64,000 bases of DNA. Source: RBG-13-68-16 sp050018455 (lineage in GTDB: Bacteria > Acidobacteriota > Thermoanaerobaculia > Thermoanaerobaculales > Thermoanaerobaculaceae). The position numbers and the translations under genes were made by a program. Location: the NCBI GenBank assembly GCA_050018455.1, contig JBEKAA010000010.1:21345-85344 (forward strand), given 5' to 3'. Shown here in pieces: positions 27,579-35,858 of this stretch (the stretch's first letter is position 1; each line of letters begins with the position of its first letter). A model generated the notes under the pieces. That model made no database searches. It saw only the letters and a program-made list of their open reading frames with translations, and had not been told where the DNA came from.

Positions 27579-29300
27579 ATGAGCGGACGGCCGGGCGCGC
27601 GGCAGTGGCGGTCGGATCCGCGGTGGCTGCGAGCCGCTGCGCTGGGCAGCGTGTGGGCCGCGTCGGAGATCATCCTCGGGAGCTTCCTCCACAATCTCAA
27701 GGTCCCGTTCCGCGGCCACGCGCTTACCGCGATCGCGGTGTTACTCGTGTCCGGCGCCCAGCGAAGGTGGGGGCAGCGGGGTGTCGTCGCTCGGGCGGGA
27801 CTCGTCGCGGCGATCATGAAGTCGGCCTCACCGAGCGCCGTGCTGCTCGGCCCGATGCTCGCGATCAGCATGGAGGGGTTCGCCTTCGAACTGGGCCTCG
27901 GCCTCGGCAGGGGAGGCCTGCTCGGGTGCCTGATCGGCGGGGTCCTCGCGATGTCGTGGACGTTGCTGCACATGCTCCTCAGCCTGCTGCTCAGCTACGG
28001 CGCCAACCTGATCGAGGTGTACCGCCAGCTCGTCGCGCTGGCCGCGCAGCAGCTCGGGCCCCTCCCGTTCGGCGCGGTCGGACCGCTCGCGGCCCTGGCC
28101 ATGCTCAACATGACGGTCGGCGCCGCAGCCGCTCTCACCGGGTGGCGCGTCGGGGGCCGCGCCTCCACGCAGGACTTGGACGGCGGGGCGGCCGCGCTCG
28201 CGCCGGTGCCGGTCCGCCTGTCGCGGCCGGCCGTCCGGGTCACGCCGAGGCTGTTCTTCCTCGTGCTCACGCTCGCCGCGCTCCCCATCGGGCTCGTGGC
28301 GCTCTCCCGTGCTTCGCTCGCGACGGCGTGCATCGGCATGGCTGTTGTCCTCGCCGGTGCCGGTCTGCGCTACCGAGCGGCCCTGCGTAGGCTGGCGCGC
28401 CCGGGTTTCTGGGTCGGCGTGATCATGATCGCGGCGACCGCCGCGCTGGTCGGGAGGCTGGGATCCGGCGCGCCGCTGCCCGCGGCGCTCACCGTCGCGG
28501 CGATGATGACGCTGCGCGCGGTGTTCGTGGCCGCGTGCTTCGCGGCGATCGACGTCGAGCTCGCGCACCCGGGCCTGCGGGCCTCCCTCGAGCGTCACGG
28601 TGCGGGAGCGCTGCTCGGCGCCGCCGAGGCGGCGTTCGCCACGCTCCCCGAGATCATCGCGAGCGTTCCTTCCGGCCGCGACCTCGTGAGGCGGCCGGCT
28701 GCAGCGCTCGCCTCGATCCTTCCCAGGCTGGACGCCCTGGTGGACGGCTTCACGCGCGACGCCGCGCAGAGCCGGGTGGTCATCCTGACCGGGGAGCGAG
28801 GGTCGGGGAAGACCACGCTCGCCGCAGAGGCCGTCGAGCGTCTTCGATCGGCGGGCCTCAAGGTCGGCGGCATCCTGGCGCCGGGCACGCTCCGCGACGG
28901 GACACGCTTCTCGTTCGACATCCTGGACCTCTCCACGGGTGAGAGCCTCCCCTTCGGTTGTCGCGAGCCGCGGCCGGGATGGCTCGAGGAGAAGTGCTTC
29001 TGGGTGAGCCAGGACGGACTCGCGCTCGGTCGCGTTGCGCTCGCTCGCTCCGAAGTGGACGTTCTGGTCGTGGACGAGGTCGGGCCGTGGGAGCTGGCCG
29101 GGTCCGGGTGGTCCCGCGACCTCGAGACGCTCGTCGGTCGGGACGTTCCGCTCCTTCTGGTGGTGCGCCACGCCTGTCTGGCCGCGGTGGTGTCGCGGTG
29201 GTGCCTGAGCGCCGCGGAGGTCTTCGAGGTGAGCGAGGCCGGCCCGGACCGTATCGCAGAGCCGCTTCTGGCGGCGGCGACGCGCCGGCCGTTACCGTAG
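27579..29300 (+). CDS. Membrane protein fused to a THEP1-type NTPase
   Basis: 573 residues. The N-terminal 370 residues form about nine to ten membrane helices (AALGSVWAASEIILGSFLHN, then LLGPMLAISMEGFAFELG and ALAMLNMTVGAAAALTGW) resembling an ECF transporter S-component-like region. The C-terminal 175 residues are an NTPase_1/THEP1-like P-loop domain: Walker A LTGERGSGKTTLA and Walker B VDVLVVDEVGPWEL, with LKVGGILAPGTLRDGTRFSF matching the family. THEP1 proteins are nucleotide phosphatases of unclear role. The fusion suggests a nucleotide-driven membrane process, but the substrate is unknown. The start follows aggaccgg. Confidence 0.78.
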   Translation: MSGRPGARQWRSDPRWLRAAALGSVWAASEIILGSFLHNLKVPFRGHALTAIAVLLVSGAQRRWGQRGVVARAGLVAAIMKSASPSAVLLGPMLAISMEGFAFELGLGLGRGGLLGCLIGGVLAMSWTLLHMLLSLLLSYGANLIEVYRQLVALAAQQLGPLPFGAVGPLAALAMLNMTVGAAAALTGWRVGGRASTQDLDGGAAALAPVPVRLSRPAVRVTPRLFFLVLTLAALPIGLVALSRASLATACIGMAVVLAGAGLRYRAALRRLARPGFWVGVIMIAATAALVGRLGSGAPLPAALTVAAMMTLRAVFVAACFAAIDVELAHPGLRASLERHGAGALLGAAEAAFATLPEIIASVPSGRDLVRRPAAALASILPRLDALVDGFTRDAAQSRVVILTGERGSGKTTLAAEAVERLRSAGLKVGGILAPGTLRDGTRFSFDILDLSTGESLPFGCREPRPGWLEEKCFWVSQDGLALGRVALARSEVDVLVVDEVGPWELAGSGWSRDLETLVGRDVPLLLVVRHACLAAVVSRWCLSAAEVFEVSEAGPDRIAEPLLAAATRRPLP

Positions 29301-29404
29301 CGCTTAGGATTCGTACATGGCGGCCGCCCGCTGCTCCGTCTTGTTGGCGGTTGTTTCTGCGGGCGCGCTTCATCTGTAACTGCGTGCCTGGCGCCCTGAT
29401 TAGA

Positions 29405-29410
29405 TATAAT
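29405..29410 (+). promoter_or_regulatory. Candidate -10 element for the YfcC-like transporter
   Basis: A TATAAT hexamer stands out in an AT-rich island (gattagatataatatactcc) within otherwise GC-rich DNA, 26 bp before the start at 29436. No convincing -35 is present, so an activator may be needed. Confidence 0.4.
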
Positions 29411-29435
29411 ATACTCCGCGACAGGGAGAACCCCC

Positions 29436-30824
29436 ATGACCAAGAAGAGCCCGGACGTCTTCGTGATCGCGTTCACGCTGATCCTGCTTGCTGCGATTGC
29501 CACCTGGGTGCTGCCGGGCGGCTCGTACACGCGCCAGAAGGAGAACGTGAACGGCTCGGTCCGGGAGGTGGTCGTCCCCGGGACGTTCCACGTCGAGCCG
29601 AGCAAGCCGCAGGTCGCCGCGATCCTGCTCGCCCCGATGCGCGGCTTCCTGCGCATGGGCGCGATCATCGGGCTCATCTTCATCGTCGGGGGCGCGTTCA
29701 ACATCCTCAACGACACGGGGGCGATCGCGGCGGGGATCCACCAGCTCGTCAAGCTGCTGGGGAACCGGAGCTTTCTGATCATCCCGATCGTGATGACGGT
29801 GTTCTCGTTCTTCGGGGGCGCATACGGCATGGCGGAGGAGGCGATCCCGTTCGCCCTCATCTTCGTCCCGCTGTCGCTGGCGCTGGGCTACGACTCCATC
29901 GTGGGCGTGTGCCTGTCGTTCGTGGCGGCGGGGGTCGGCTTCTCGGCCGGGTTCCTCAACCCGTTCACCGTGCAGATCTCGCAGGGGATCGCGGGCGTGC
30001 CGCTCGGCTCCGGGATCAAGTACCGCATCGTGATCTGGACCCTCGCCACGGCGCTGGCCATCGTCTGGGTGATGATCTACGCGGCGCGCGTCAAGGCCGA
30101 TCCGAAGCGGTCGGTGATGTACGAGCTCGACCGCCAGCGCCGCGAGGACCTCGCCAGCGCCGAGGCCGCGCAGCCTGTGTTCACCTGGCGCCACGGCCTG
30201 TGCCTGCTCGTCCTCGCGGCCACCGTCGTCGGCCTGATCGTCGGCTCGACCGTCTACAGCTGGTACATGGTGGAGTTCGCGGGCCTCTTCTTCGCCATGG
30301 GCCTCGCCTGCGGCATCGCCGGCGGCATCGGGCCGAACAAGCTCGCCAAGTCCTTCATCGCGGGCGCCAAGGACCTCGCGAGCGCGGCGCTGATCGTCGC
30401 GTTCGCGGGGGGGATCGTCGTGATTCTGGAGGACGGGCACATCCTGGACACGATCCTCTACGGCATGGCCTCGGTCACCTCGCACTTCGGCGGCATCCTG
30501 GCCGCGCAGTCGATGTACGTGCTGCAGTGCATCCTCAACTTCTTCATCCCGTCGGGCTCGACCAAGGCCGTTCTCACGATGCCGCTGCTCGCGCCCCTGG
30601 CGGACCTTTCAGGGATCACGCGGCAGACGCTGGTGCTTGCCTACCAGCTCGGCGCCGGCTTCAACAGCATGATCCTTCCCACTTCGGCGGTCACCGTGGG
30701 CACGCTCGCGCTCGCCAAGATCCCCTACGAGCGCTGGTTCAAGTGGAACTGGTCGCTGCAGGTCGCACTGTTTGCGTTCTCCCTGCTCGCGCTCGTCTGG
30801 CCGGCCGTGACGCACTGGAACTGA
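29436..30824 (+). CDS. YfcC-family (DcuC/ArcD-like) membrane transporter
   Basis: 462 residues, about eleven to twelve helices. Family features are the N-terminal TWVLPGGSYTR, FGGAYGMAEEAIPFALIFVPL, the NPFTVQISQGIAGVP loop and the C-terminal FFIPSGSTKAVLTMPLLAPL half. YfcC-family proteins are putative basic amino-acid or peptide-acid transporters. The start follows agggagaaccccc. It is a single-gene unit between the NTPase fusion and the convergent FAH gene. Substrate is unknown. Confidence 0.9.
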   Translation: MTKKSPDVFVIAFTLILLAAIATWVLPGGSYTRQKENVNGSVREVVVPGTFHVEPSKPQVAAILLAPMRGFLRMGAIIGLIFIVGGAFNILNDTGAIAAGIHQLVKLLGNRSFLIIPIVMTVFSFFGGAYGMAEEAIPFALIFVPLSLALGYDSIVGVCLSFVAAGVGFSAGFLNPFTVQISQGIAGVPLGSGIKYRIVIWTLATALAIVWVMIYAARVKADPKRSVMYELDRQRREDLASAEAAQPVFTWRHGLCLLVLAATVVGLIVGSTVYSWYMVEFAGLFFAMGLACGIAGGIGPNKLAKSFIAGAKDLASAALIVAFAGGIVVILEDGHILDTILYGMASVTSHFGGILAAQSMYVLQCILNFFIPSGSTKAVLTMPLLAPLADLSGITRQTLVLAYQLGAGFNSMILPTSAVTVGTLALAKIPYERWFKWNWSLQVALFAFSLLALVWPAVTHWN

Positions 30825-30832
30825 GGGAGAGT

Positions 30833-30890
30833 TCGGAGGTTCGCAGGTTCAAACGTTCGCAGGTTCAGAACCAGCTTAGGAGCGGAGGAG
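30833..30890 (+). repeat. 8-bp unit repeat arm after the transporter
   Basis: gttcggag, gttcgcag, gttcaaac, gttcgcag, gttcagaa run in tandem (30833-30872), followed by aggagcggaggagagcg. It is the gttcgaag-type outer arm seen in the nested elements, here alone, in a 249-bp gap between convergent genes. Confidence 0.75.
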
Positions 30891-31073
30891 AGCGAAAACA
30901 ATCGCCTTCGCGCTCGTCGGCCTTGGCTCGAACAGGCGCTCACGAAGCTTGGAGCGACCGCACCGGCAGGTAGGAAGATGATTCATGTTGCCGATGCGGA
31001 ATCGAACAAATCCGCCTTCACGGCGTGGTCATGCTGACCGCGCGTGGCCCTCTTTCGTGTGCTTTCCGCTCCT

Positions 31074-31829
31074 TCAGGCGACAGTGTGGCGCAGCGTGCC
31101 GATGCCGGTGATCTCCACCTCCACCTGGTCGCCCGAGGCGAGCGGGCCGACGCCGGGCGGTGTGCCGGTGGTGATGAGGTCGCCGGGGTAGAGCGTCATG
31201 ATGTCGGAGACGAAGGCCACAACTTCGGCGACCGTGAAGATCATGTCGGCGCTGGTGCCCTTCTGCTTGCGAATGCCGTTGACGCGTAGCTCGATGTCGA
31301 GTCGTTGCGGGTCGGCGACCCCGGTCTCCAGCCACGGTCCGACCGGGCAGAAGGTGTCGAACCCCTTGGCGCGGGCGTAGATCTGCTCGCGCTTCTGGAT
31401 GTCCCGCGCGGTCACATCGTCGAGGCAGGTGTAACCCAGCACGTAGTCGAGTGCGCGCGCGGCCGGAACATGCGCGGCAGTGGCGCCGATCACCAGCGCC
31501 AGCTCGCCTTCGTGCTCGACCTGCTTGGACTGCTTTGGCAGCACCACGGCACCCCCGGGCGGGAGCAGCGACGAGGGCGCCTTGAGAAAGAGCACCGGCT
31601 CCGTGGGCAGCGCTTTGCCCATCTCGGCGGCGTGGGCGCGGAAGTTCAGGCCGACCGCGACGATCTTCGTGGGCTCGCACGGCGGCAGCAGCTTGACGGT
31701 TGCCAGCGGCACGGCGCCGCCGATGCGCTTGGTGTCGTGCCACGGCGACGCGGCCAAGAGCGTCACCAGCTCGCCTTCGGCCACACCCCAGCGCGGCACG
31801 CCCGCAACTTCGATCCGGCACAGTCGCAT
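31074..31829 (-). CDS. Fumarylacetoacetate hydrolase-family protein
   Basis: 251 residues with the FAH-fold metal-binding acidic set in VEHEGELALVIG and the later Asp in YTCLDDVTARDIQ, plus TGTPPGVGPLASGD near the C-terminus. Such enzymes cleave or decarboxylate 2-oxo- or acylpyruvate-type compounds in ring-cleavage or amino-acid degradation. The start follows gcggaggtgcgaa. It is divergent from a class V aminotransferase, 246 bp apart, so they may share regulation. The precise substrate is not visible. Confidence 0.92.
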   Translation of the reverse strand: MRLCRIEVAGVPRWGVAEGELVTLLAASPWHDTKRIGGAVPLATVKLLPPCEPTKIVAVGLNFRAHAAEMGKALPTEPVLFLKAPSSLLPPGGAVVLPKQSKQVEHEGELALVIGATAAHVPAARALDYVLGYTCLDDVTARDIQKREQIYARAKGFDTFCPVGPWLETGVADPQRLDIELRVNGIRKQKGTSADMIFTVAEVVAFVSDIMTLYPGDLITTGTPPGVGPLASGDQVEVEITGIGTLRHTVA

Positions 31830-32075
31830 TTCGCACCTCCGCGGCGCCCGTCACTGCTCCGGCAAGGTCGTCGAGCGCCTTGTGTGTTCCCGGCACGACC
31901 TTCGTCCGCCCTGCCGAATTTGAGGTCAAGGACGTCGCGCACGAGGATCCTGGAAACCCCCCTGGGCCGGCCGGTGCGCAAATGGAAGCTAGATCGCGTT
32001 CGCGCCGGAGTCAAGCCGCACGAGGCTCACTGCGAGCCTCGGGAGCTAAAATACGGGTCCCAGGGAGGCTGAGCC

Positions 32076-33254
32076 ATGATCGACGAGACGCTGACGATGA
32101 TCCCCGGACCCACACCGGTTCACCCCCGCATCCTCGGAGCGCTCGCCCGGCCGACCGTGTCGCACCTGGCGCCGGAGTTCGTGGAGGCGTTCCGCGCCGC
32201 GATCGCCGACTTCAGGTGGCTCTGCCAGAGCGGGGAGGGCCAGCCGTTCATCGTCGCCGGCGGGGGAACCCTCTCAATGGAGATGGCGCTCGTCAACGTC
32301 GTCGCGCCCGGCGAGAAGATCCTCGTGGTCTCGCAGGGCTACTTCGGCGACCGCTGCGCCGAGCTCGCAGGAGCGTTCGGCATCCTCTCCGACGTCGTGC
32401 GCTCGGAGTGGGGGCGGGCCGTCGCGCCCGAGGAGCTGGCGGCGCGGCTCGCCGCCGGCTCGTACGCCGCGGTCATGATCACCCACGTGGACACGTCCAC
32501 GGGGACCGCCGCCCCGGCGGTGTCGTACTGCGAGCTGCTCCGGGGGCGCAAGGAGCTCGTGATCCTGGACGGAGTGTGCGCCACCGGCGGCATCAACGAG
32601 CCGTGCGACACCTGGGGTGTCGACGTGGTGCTCACGGCGCCGCAGAAAGCGATCGGCGCCCCTCCGGGTTTGGCCCTTTGCCTGTTCTCGCCGCGGGCGA
32701 TGGCGCGGCGCCGCGAGCGCGCGTCGGTCCCCGCCTACTACGCGGACGTCCTGCGCTGGCTTCCGATCATGGAGGACCCGGGGCGGTACTACTCGACGCC
32801 GTGCGTCAACGAGATTTTCGCGCTCGCCGAGGCGCTGCGCATGGTGCGGGCCGAGGGGTTGAGCGCCCGCTTCGCCCGGCACGCCGCGATCGCCGGCGCG
32901 TTCCGCGCGGGCCTCGAGGCGCTCGGCCTCGCGCTGTTCACCGCGCCGGACTGCCGCGCCGACACGCTCTCGGTCGCGCTGCTGCCGCCCGGCGTGGAGG
33001 ACGCCCCGTTCCGCAAGGCGATGGCGGCCCGCGGCGTCGTGGTGGCCGGCGGGCTGGGGCCGATCGCGGGGAAGGCGTTCCGAGTGGGCCACATGGGCAA
33101 CATCGGCCCGGCGGAAGTCGCCGCGACGCTCGTCGCCCTCGAGGGCAGCCTACGCTCGCTCGGGGTCGCCGTCGCGCCGGGCGCCGCGATCGCCGCGGCT
33201 GCGCCCGCCCTCGCGGCGATCCAGGCGATTGCACCGAAGGCGGCGGGGAAGTAG
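32076..33254 (+). CDS. Class V aminotransferase (alanine-glyoxylate/serine-pyruvate type)
   Basis: 392 residues, PLP-dependent. The start MIDETLTMIPGPTPVHPRIL is typical; the PLP lysine is K191 in LTAPQKAIGAPPG, and HVDTSTG and ILDGVCATGG contact the cofactor. It would transaminate between alanine or serine and glyoxylate or pyruvate, fitting the glycine-cleavage context only loosely. The last 20 residues form an Ala-rich tail (AIQAIAPKAAGK) beyond the usual end; the DNA of this tail is shared with the unrelated gene at 35859 and runs into a repeat array. Confidence 0.92.
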   Translation: MIDETLTMIPGPTPVHPRILGALARPTVSHLAPEFVEAFRAAIADFRWLCQSGEGQPFIVAGGGTLSMEMALVNVVAPGEKILVVSQGYFGDRCAELAGAFGILSDVVRSEWGRAVAPEELAARLAAGSYAAVMITHVDTSTGTAAPAVSYCELLRGRKELVILDGVCATGGINEPCDTWGVDVVLTAPQKAIGAPPGLALCLFSPRAMARRRERASVPAYYADVLRWLPIMEDPGRYYSTPCVNEIFALAEALRMVRAEGLSARFARHAAIAGAFRAGLEALGLALFTAPDCRADTLSVALLPPGVEDAPFRKAMAARGVVVAGGLGPIAGKAFRVGHMGNIGPAEVAATLVALEGSLRSLGVAVAPGAAIAAAAPALAAIQAIAPKAAGK

Positions 33255-33358
33255 CGCTCCCAGGGGCAAAAGACGGTTCGAACGTTCGCAGGTTCGGAGG
33301 TTCGAACGTTCAACAACGGCAGGGGAGCAGAGGGGCCGAGGGGCAGGGGAGCGCGAGG
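33235..33358 (+). repeat. Shared gene-end sequence and 8-bp unit array
   Basis: A 24-bp segment (33235-33258) that spans the aminotransferase stop also occurs with one mismatch, inverted, at the end of the 35859 gene. It is followed by 8-bp units gttcgaac, gttcgcag, gttcggag, gttcgaac (33274-33305) and then aggggagcagaggggccgag-type units to about 33358. The rest of the gap to 33579 has a tacctggtacct palindrome near 33449 and no coding potential. Confidence 0.75.
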
Positions 33359-33579
33359 ATGGCCGTCCTCACGAACGGCCAGCGCTCGAACCGCCTTCCG
33401 CTAGGCTCGTACCCACCACACTGAAAGCCAAGAAGGTGAGAAGGTGATACCTGGTACCTATGCAGGCCGCCCTCAGACCGCCTAAGAGCCCCAGGGCAAG
33501 TGGCGCCCCCCGGAGCTCCCATGCCGGAGTATCCTCGAGGCAGGCTGGGCGACCTACGATGGGCCGGACGGGAGACCTG

Positions 33580-35394
33580 ATGATGGCCAGGTTGGTGCGG
33601 CTGTCCGCAGCGATCGTCGCAACCATCCCCTTGCTCGCCGCCGGCGCCGCGCGGGCGCAGTGGGTGACAACGACCTCGCCGTTGCCCGACGCGACGGCCG
33701 GAACCGCCTACACGCTCCAGTTCGCCGCAGCCGGGGGTACCGGTGGTTACGTGTGGTGGTACGGATGTTGTCCGCCTTGCCCACCGCCAGGCTGCCCTCC
33801 AACCACCGACCTGCCGCAAGGGCTCTCTTTTTCGCATACCGGGCTGCTGCAGGGTACGCCCTTGACGAGCGGCGACTTCTCGTTCTGGGTCTGGGTCGAC
33901 GACAGCACTGGCGCCGGCGGAGTCTCGCTGTGCGCCTTGCACGTGCGGCCATCCGCATCCTGGACCTTCTCGAAGTGGGTGCCGGTGGCGACCCACACCT
34001 CCGGGCTCGGAGGGACCGAGTGGCGAACCGACGTTGCCGCCCTCAACCCCGGCGCCGTCGCGGCCAACGTCGAGGTCGACTTCCACGGTGCCGGCGGCGT
34101 CGCGAGCGCGACGGCTTCGATTCCGCCGGGTACGCAGGTGGTGCTCGCCGACGTCGTCGGGCAACTCGGCACGACCGGCTCAGGGGCCCTCGAGGTTCTC
34201 TCGGACCAGCCGGTGGAGGTGGCCTCCCGGACGTACGACCAGTTCTTGGCGACTGCTTCCTGCTTCCCGGGCGGTACGCAGGGGCAGGACTACCCGGCCC
34301 TCGACCCCGCGTACGGCCTCCCGAACGGCCAGGCCCCCTACACGCAGGACAGCGCCTATCTCCTGGGGTTGGCCGAAAACGCCCGCTTCCGCTCCAACAT
34401 CGGGCTCGTGAACACGGGGATCGGCGCGGCGAGCGTGCTCGTGGAGCTGTTCGACGGTGCGGGCAACAAGCTCACGGGATACACGTCGACGCTGGCGAGC
34501 GGACAGTGGTCACAGGCGGTCGAGCCGTTCCGGAAGCTGGCGGGCCAGACCGCGATGGACAGCGGGTACGCGAAGGTCACGGTGCAGTCGGGGTACGGGG
34601 TGTTCCCGTTCGCTTCGGTCATCGACAACATCACCGGGGATCCGACGACGGTAACCAAGCAGCTCACGCCCAGTTTCCCTCTCGTCTGGCTGCCGGTGGC
34701 GAGTCACGTGGCCGGGCTCAACGGCGCGGACTGGCGCACGGATGTCTGGGTCCTCAACGCCAGGAATGGACCCGCCCCCATCGAGGTCGTCTTCCTGGAC
34801 GCCAGCGGCGTTGTGAGCACGACGGCCTCGATTCCGCCAGGTGCGCAGCTGTTGCTCGCCGACGTCGTGGGACAACTCGGTGCGAGTGGGTCGGGGGCGT
34901 TGATCGTCGACGCGCTGGAAAGCCAAGTATGGGTGGCCTCCCGCACCTACGATCAGCTCTCACCCGGCGCCTCCTGCTTCCCGGGTGGTACGCAGGGGCA
35001 GGACTACCCCGCCGTCGACCCCATAGACAGCCTCCAGGCCGTGTGGAGCGCCAATTTCGGGGTGGCCGGGCAGACCGCCTATCTTCCCGGCTTGGTCGAG
35101 AACGCGGGCTTCCGCTCCAACATCGGGCTCGTGAACACGGGGCCCGATGCCGCGAGCGTGCTCGTGGAACTGTTCGATGGGACCGGTAACAAGCTCACGG
35201 ACTACACAGTAGCCCTGGCGAGCGGCGAGTGGTCACAGGCGGTCGAGCCGTTCCGGAAGCTGGCCGGCCAGACCGCGATGGACAACGGGTACGCGAGGGT
35301 CACCGTGCAGCAGTGGGACTACGGGGTGTTCGCGTTTGCTTCGGTCATCGACAACCTCACCAACGACCCGACGACGGTCGTCATGCAGCGGTAG
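33580..35394 (+). CDS. Secreted protein with an Ig-like domain and two large internal repeats
   Basis: 604 residues. A signal peptide (RLVRLSAAIVATIPLLAAGA, cleavage near ARAQ) is followed by a putative Ig/He_PIG-type domain (to about 125, with a Cys/Pro-rich CCPPCPPPGCPP loop) and two copies of a domain of about 220 residues that share WRTDV, TASIPPG, LLADVVGQLG, ASRTYDQ, CFPGGTQGQDYPA, FRSNIGLVNTG and VEPFRKLAGQTAMD. Such repeats are found in surface proteins with no known activity. The start follows gggagacctg. It is a stand-alone gene; I do not recognise a function beyond export and likely surface location. Confidence 0.75.
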   Translation: MMARLVRLSAAIVATIPLLAAGAARAQWVTTTSPLPDATAGTAYTLQFAAAGGTGGYVWWYGCCPPCPPPGCPPTTDLPQGLSFSHTGLLQGTPLTSGDFSFWVWVDDSTGAGGVSLCALHVRPSASWTFSKWVPVATHTSGLGGTEWRTDVAALNPGAVAANVEVDFHGAGGVASATASIPPGTQVVLADVVGQLGTTGSGALEVLSDQPVEVASRTYDQFLATASCFPGGTQGQDYPALDPAYGLPNGQAPYTQDSAYLLGLAENARFRSNIGLVNTGIGAASVLVELFDGAGNKLTGYTSTLASGQWSQAVEPFRKLAGQTAMDSGYAKVTVQSGYGVFPFASVIDNITGDPTTVTKQLTPSFPLVWLPVASHVAGLNGADWRTDVWVLNARNGPAPIEVVFLDASGVVSTTASIPPGAQLLLADVVGQLGASGSGALIVDALESQVWVASRTYDQLSPGASCFPGGTQGQDYPAVDPIDSLQAVWSANFGVAGQTAYLPGLVENAGFRSNIGLVNTGPDAASVLVELFDGTGNKLTDYTVALASGEWSQAVEPFRKLAGQTAMDNGYARVTVQQWDYGVFAFASVIDNLTNDPTTVVMQR

Positions 35395-35443
35395 AGGGGC
35401 GCGGGCGATTGAGTCGGTGCCCGAACCGAATCGGATCAGATCA

Positions 35444-35845
35444 GGTCCTGATTGGGTGATTGGGTGCCTGATTGGGTGCCTGGTACGCATTTAGCTGATT
35501 TGTAGTCGTGGCCTGTCATTTGCTGAGACTTGCCGAGAGAATGACGGTCACGGTCGCCCAGCCCGCCGGTCTGAATTTGCCGCCTTTGCTCCTCTGCTCC
35601 TCCGCCCCTCTGCTCCTCTGCTGCTTCTGAACCTTCGAACGTTCGAACCTGCCATTGGGTGCCTGGTACGCATTTAGCTGATTTGTAGTCGTGGCCTGCC
35701 ATTTGCTGAGACTTGCCGAGAGAATGACGGTCACGGTCGCCCAGTCCGCCCGTCTGAATTTGCCGCCTTTGCTCCTCTGCTCCTCCGCCCCTCTGCTCCC
35801 CTGCTGCTGTTGAACGTTCGAACCTGCGAACCTTCGAACAAGCCT
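35444..35845 (-). repeat. 183-bp tandem duplication with 8-bp units
   Basis: A 183-bp unit (35471-35653) is repeated almost exactly at 35654-35836. Each copy contains tgggtgcctggtacgcattt, a ctgagacttgccgagagaat segment, a gctcctctgctcctccgccc array and ends with inverted 8-bp units (cttcgaac, gttcgaac). Short partial copies (ctgattgggtg, three times) precede it from 35444. On the minus strand each copy is partly open, but the predicted peptides look like chance. It fills the 464-bp gap between convergent genes. Confidence 0.85.
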
Positions 35846-35858
35846 CTGCCGCTGCGCG

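Noticed and set aside
29405..29435. Riboswitch upstream of the YfcC-like transporter
   Set aside because: Only 135 bp of gap, an AT-rich promoter-like island and no conserved stem pattern I recognise.
33460..33579. Upstream start for the secreted repeat protein
   Set aside because: It would put 40 charged residues before the signal peptide; the ATG at 33580 has a ribosome site and a proper leader.
35516..35734. Small minus-strand proteins in the 183-bp duplication
   Set aside because: Their sequence is simply the translated repeat; no ribosome site and no known domain.
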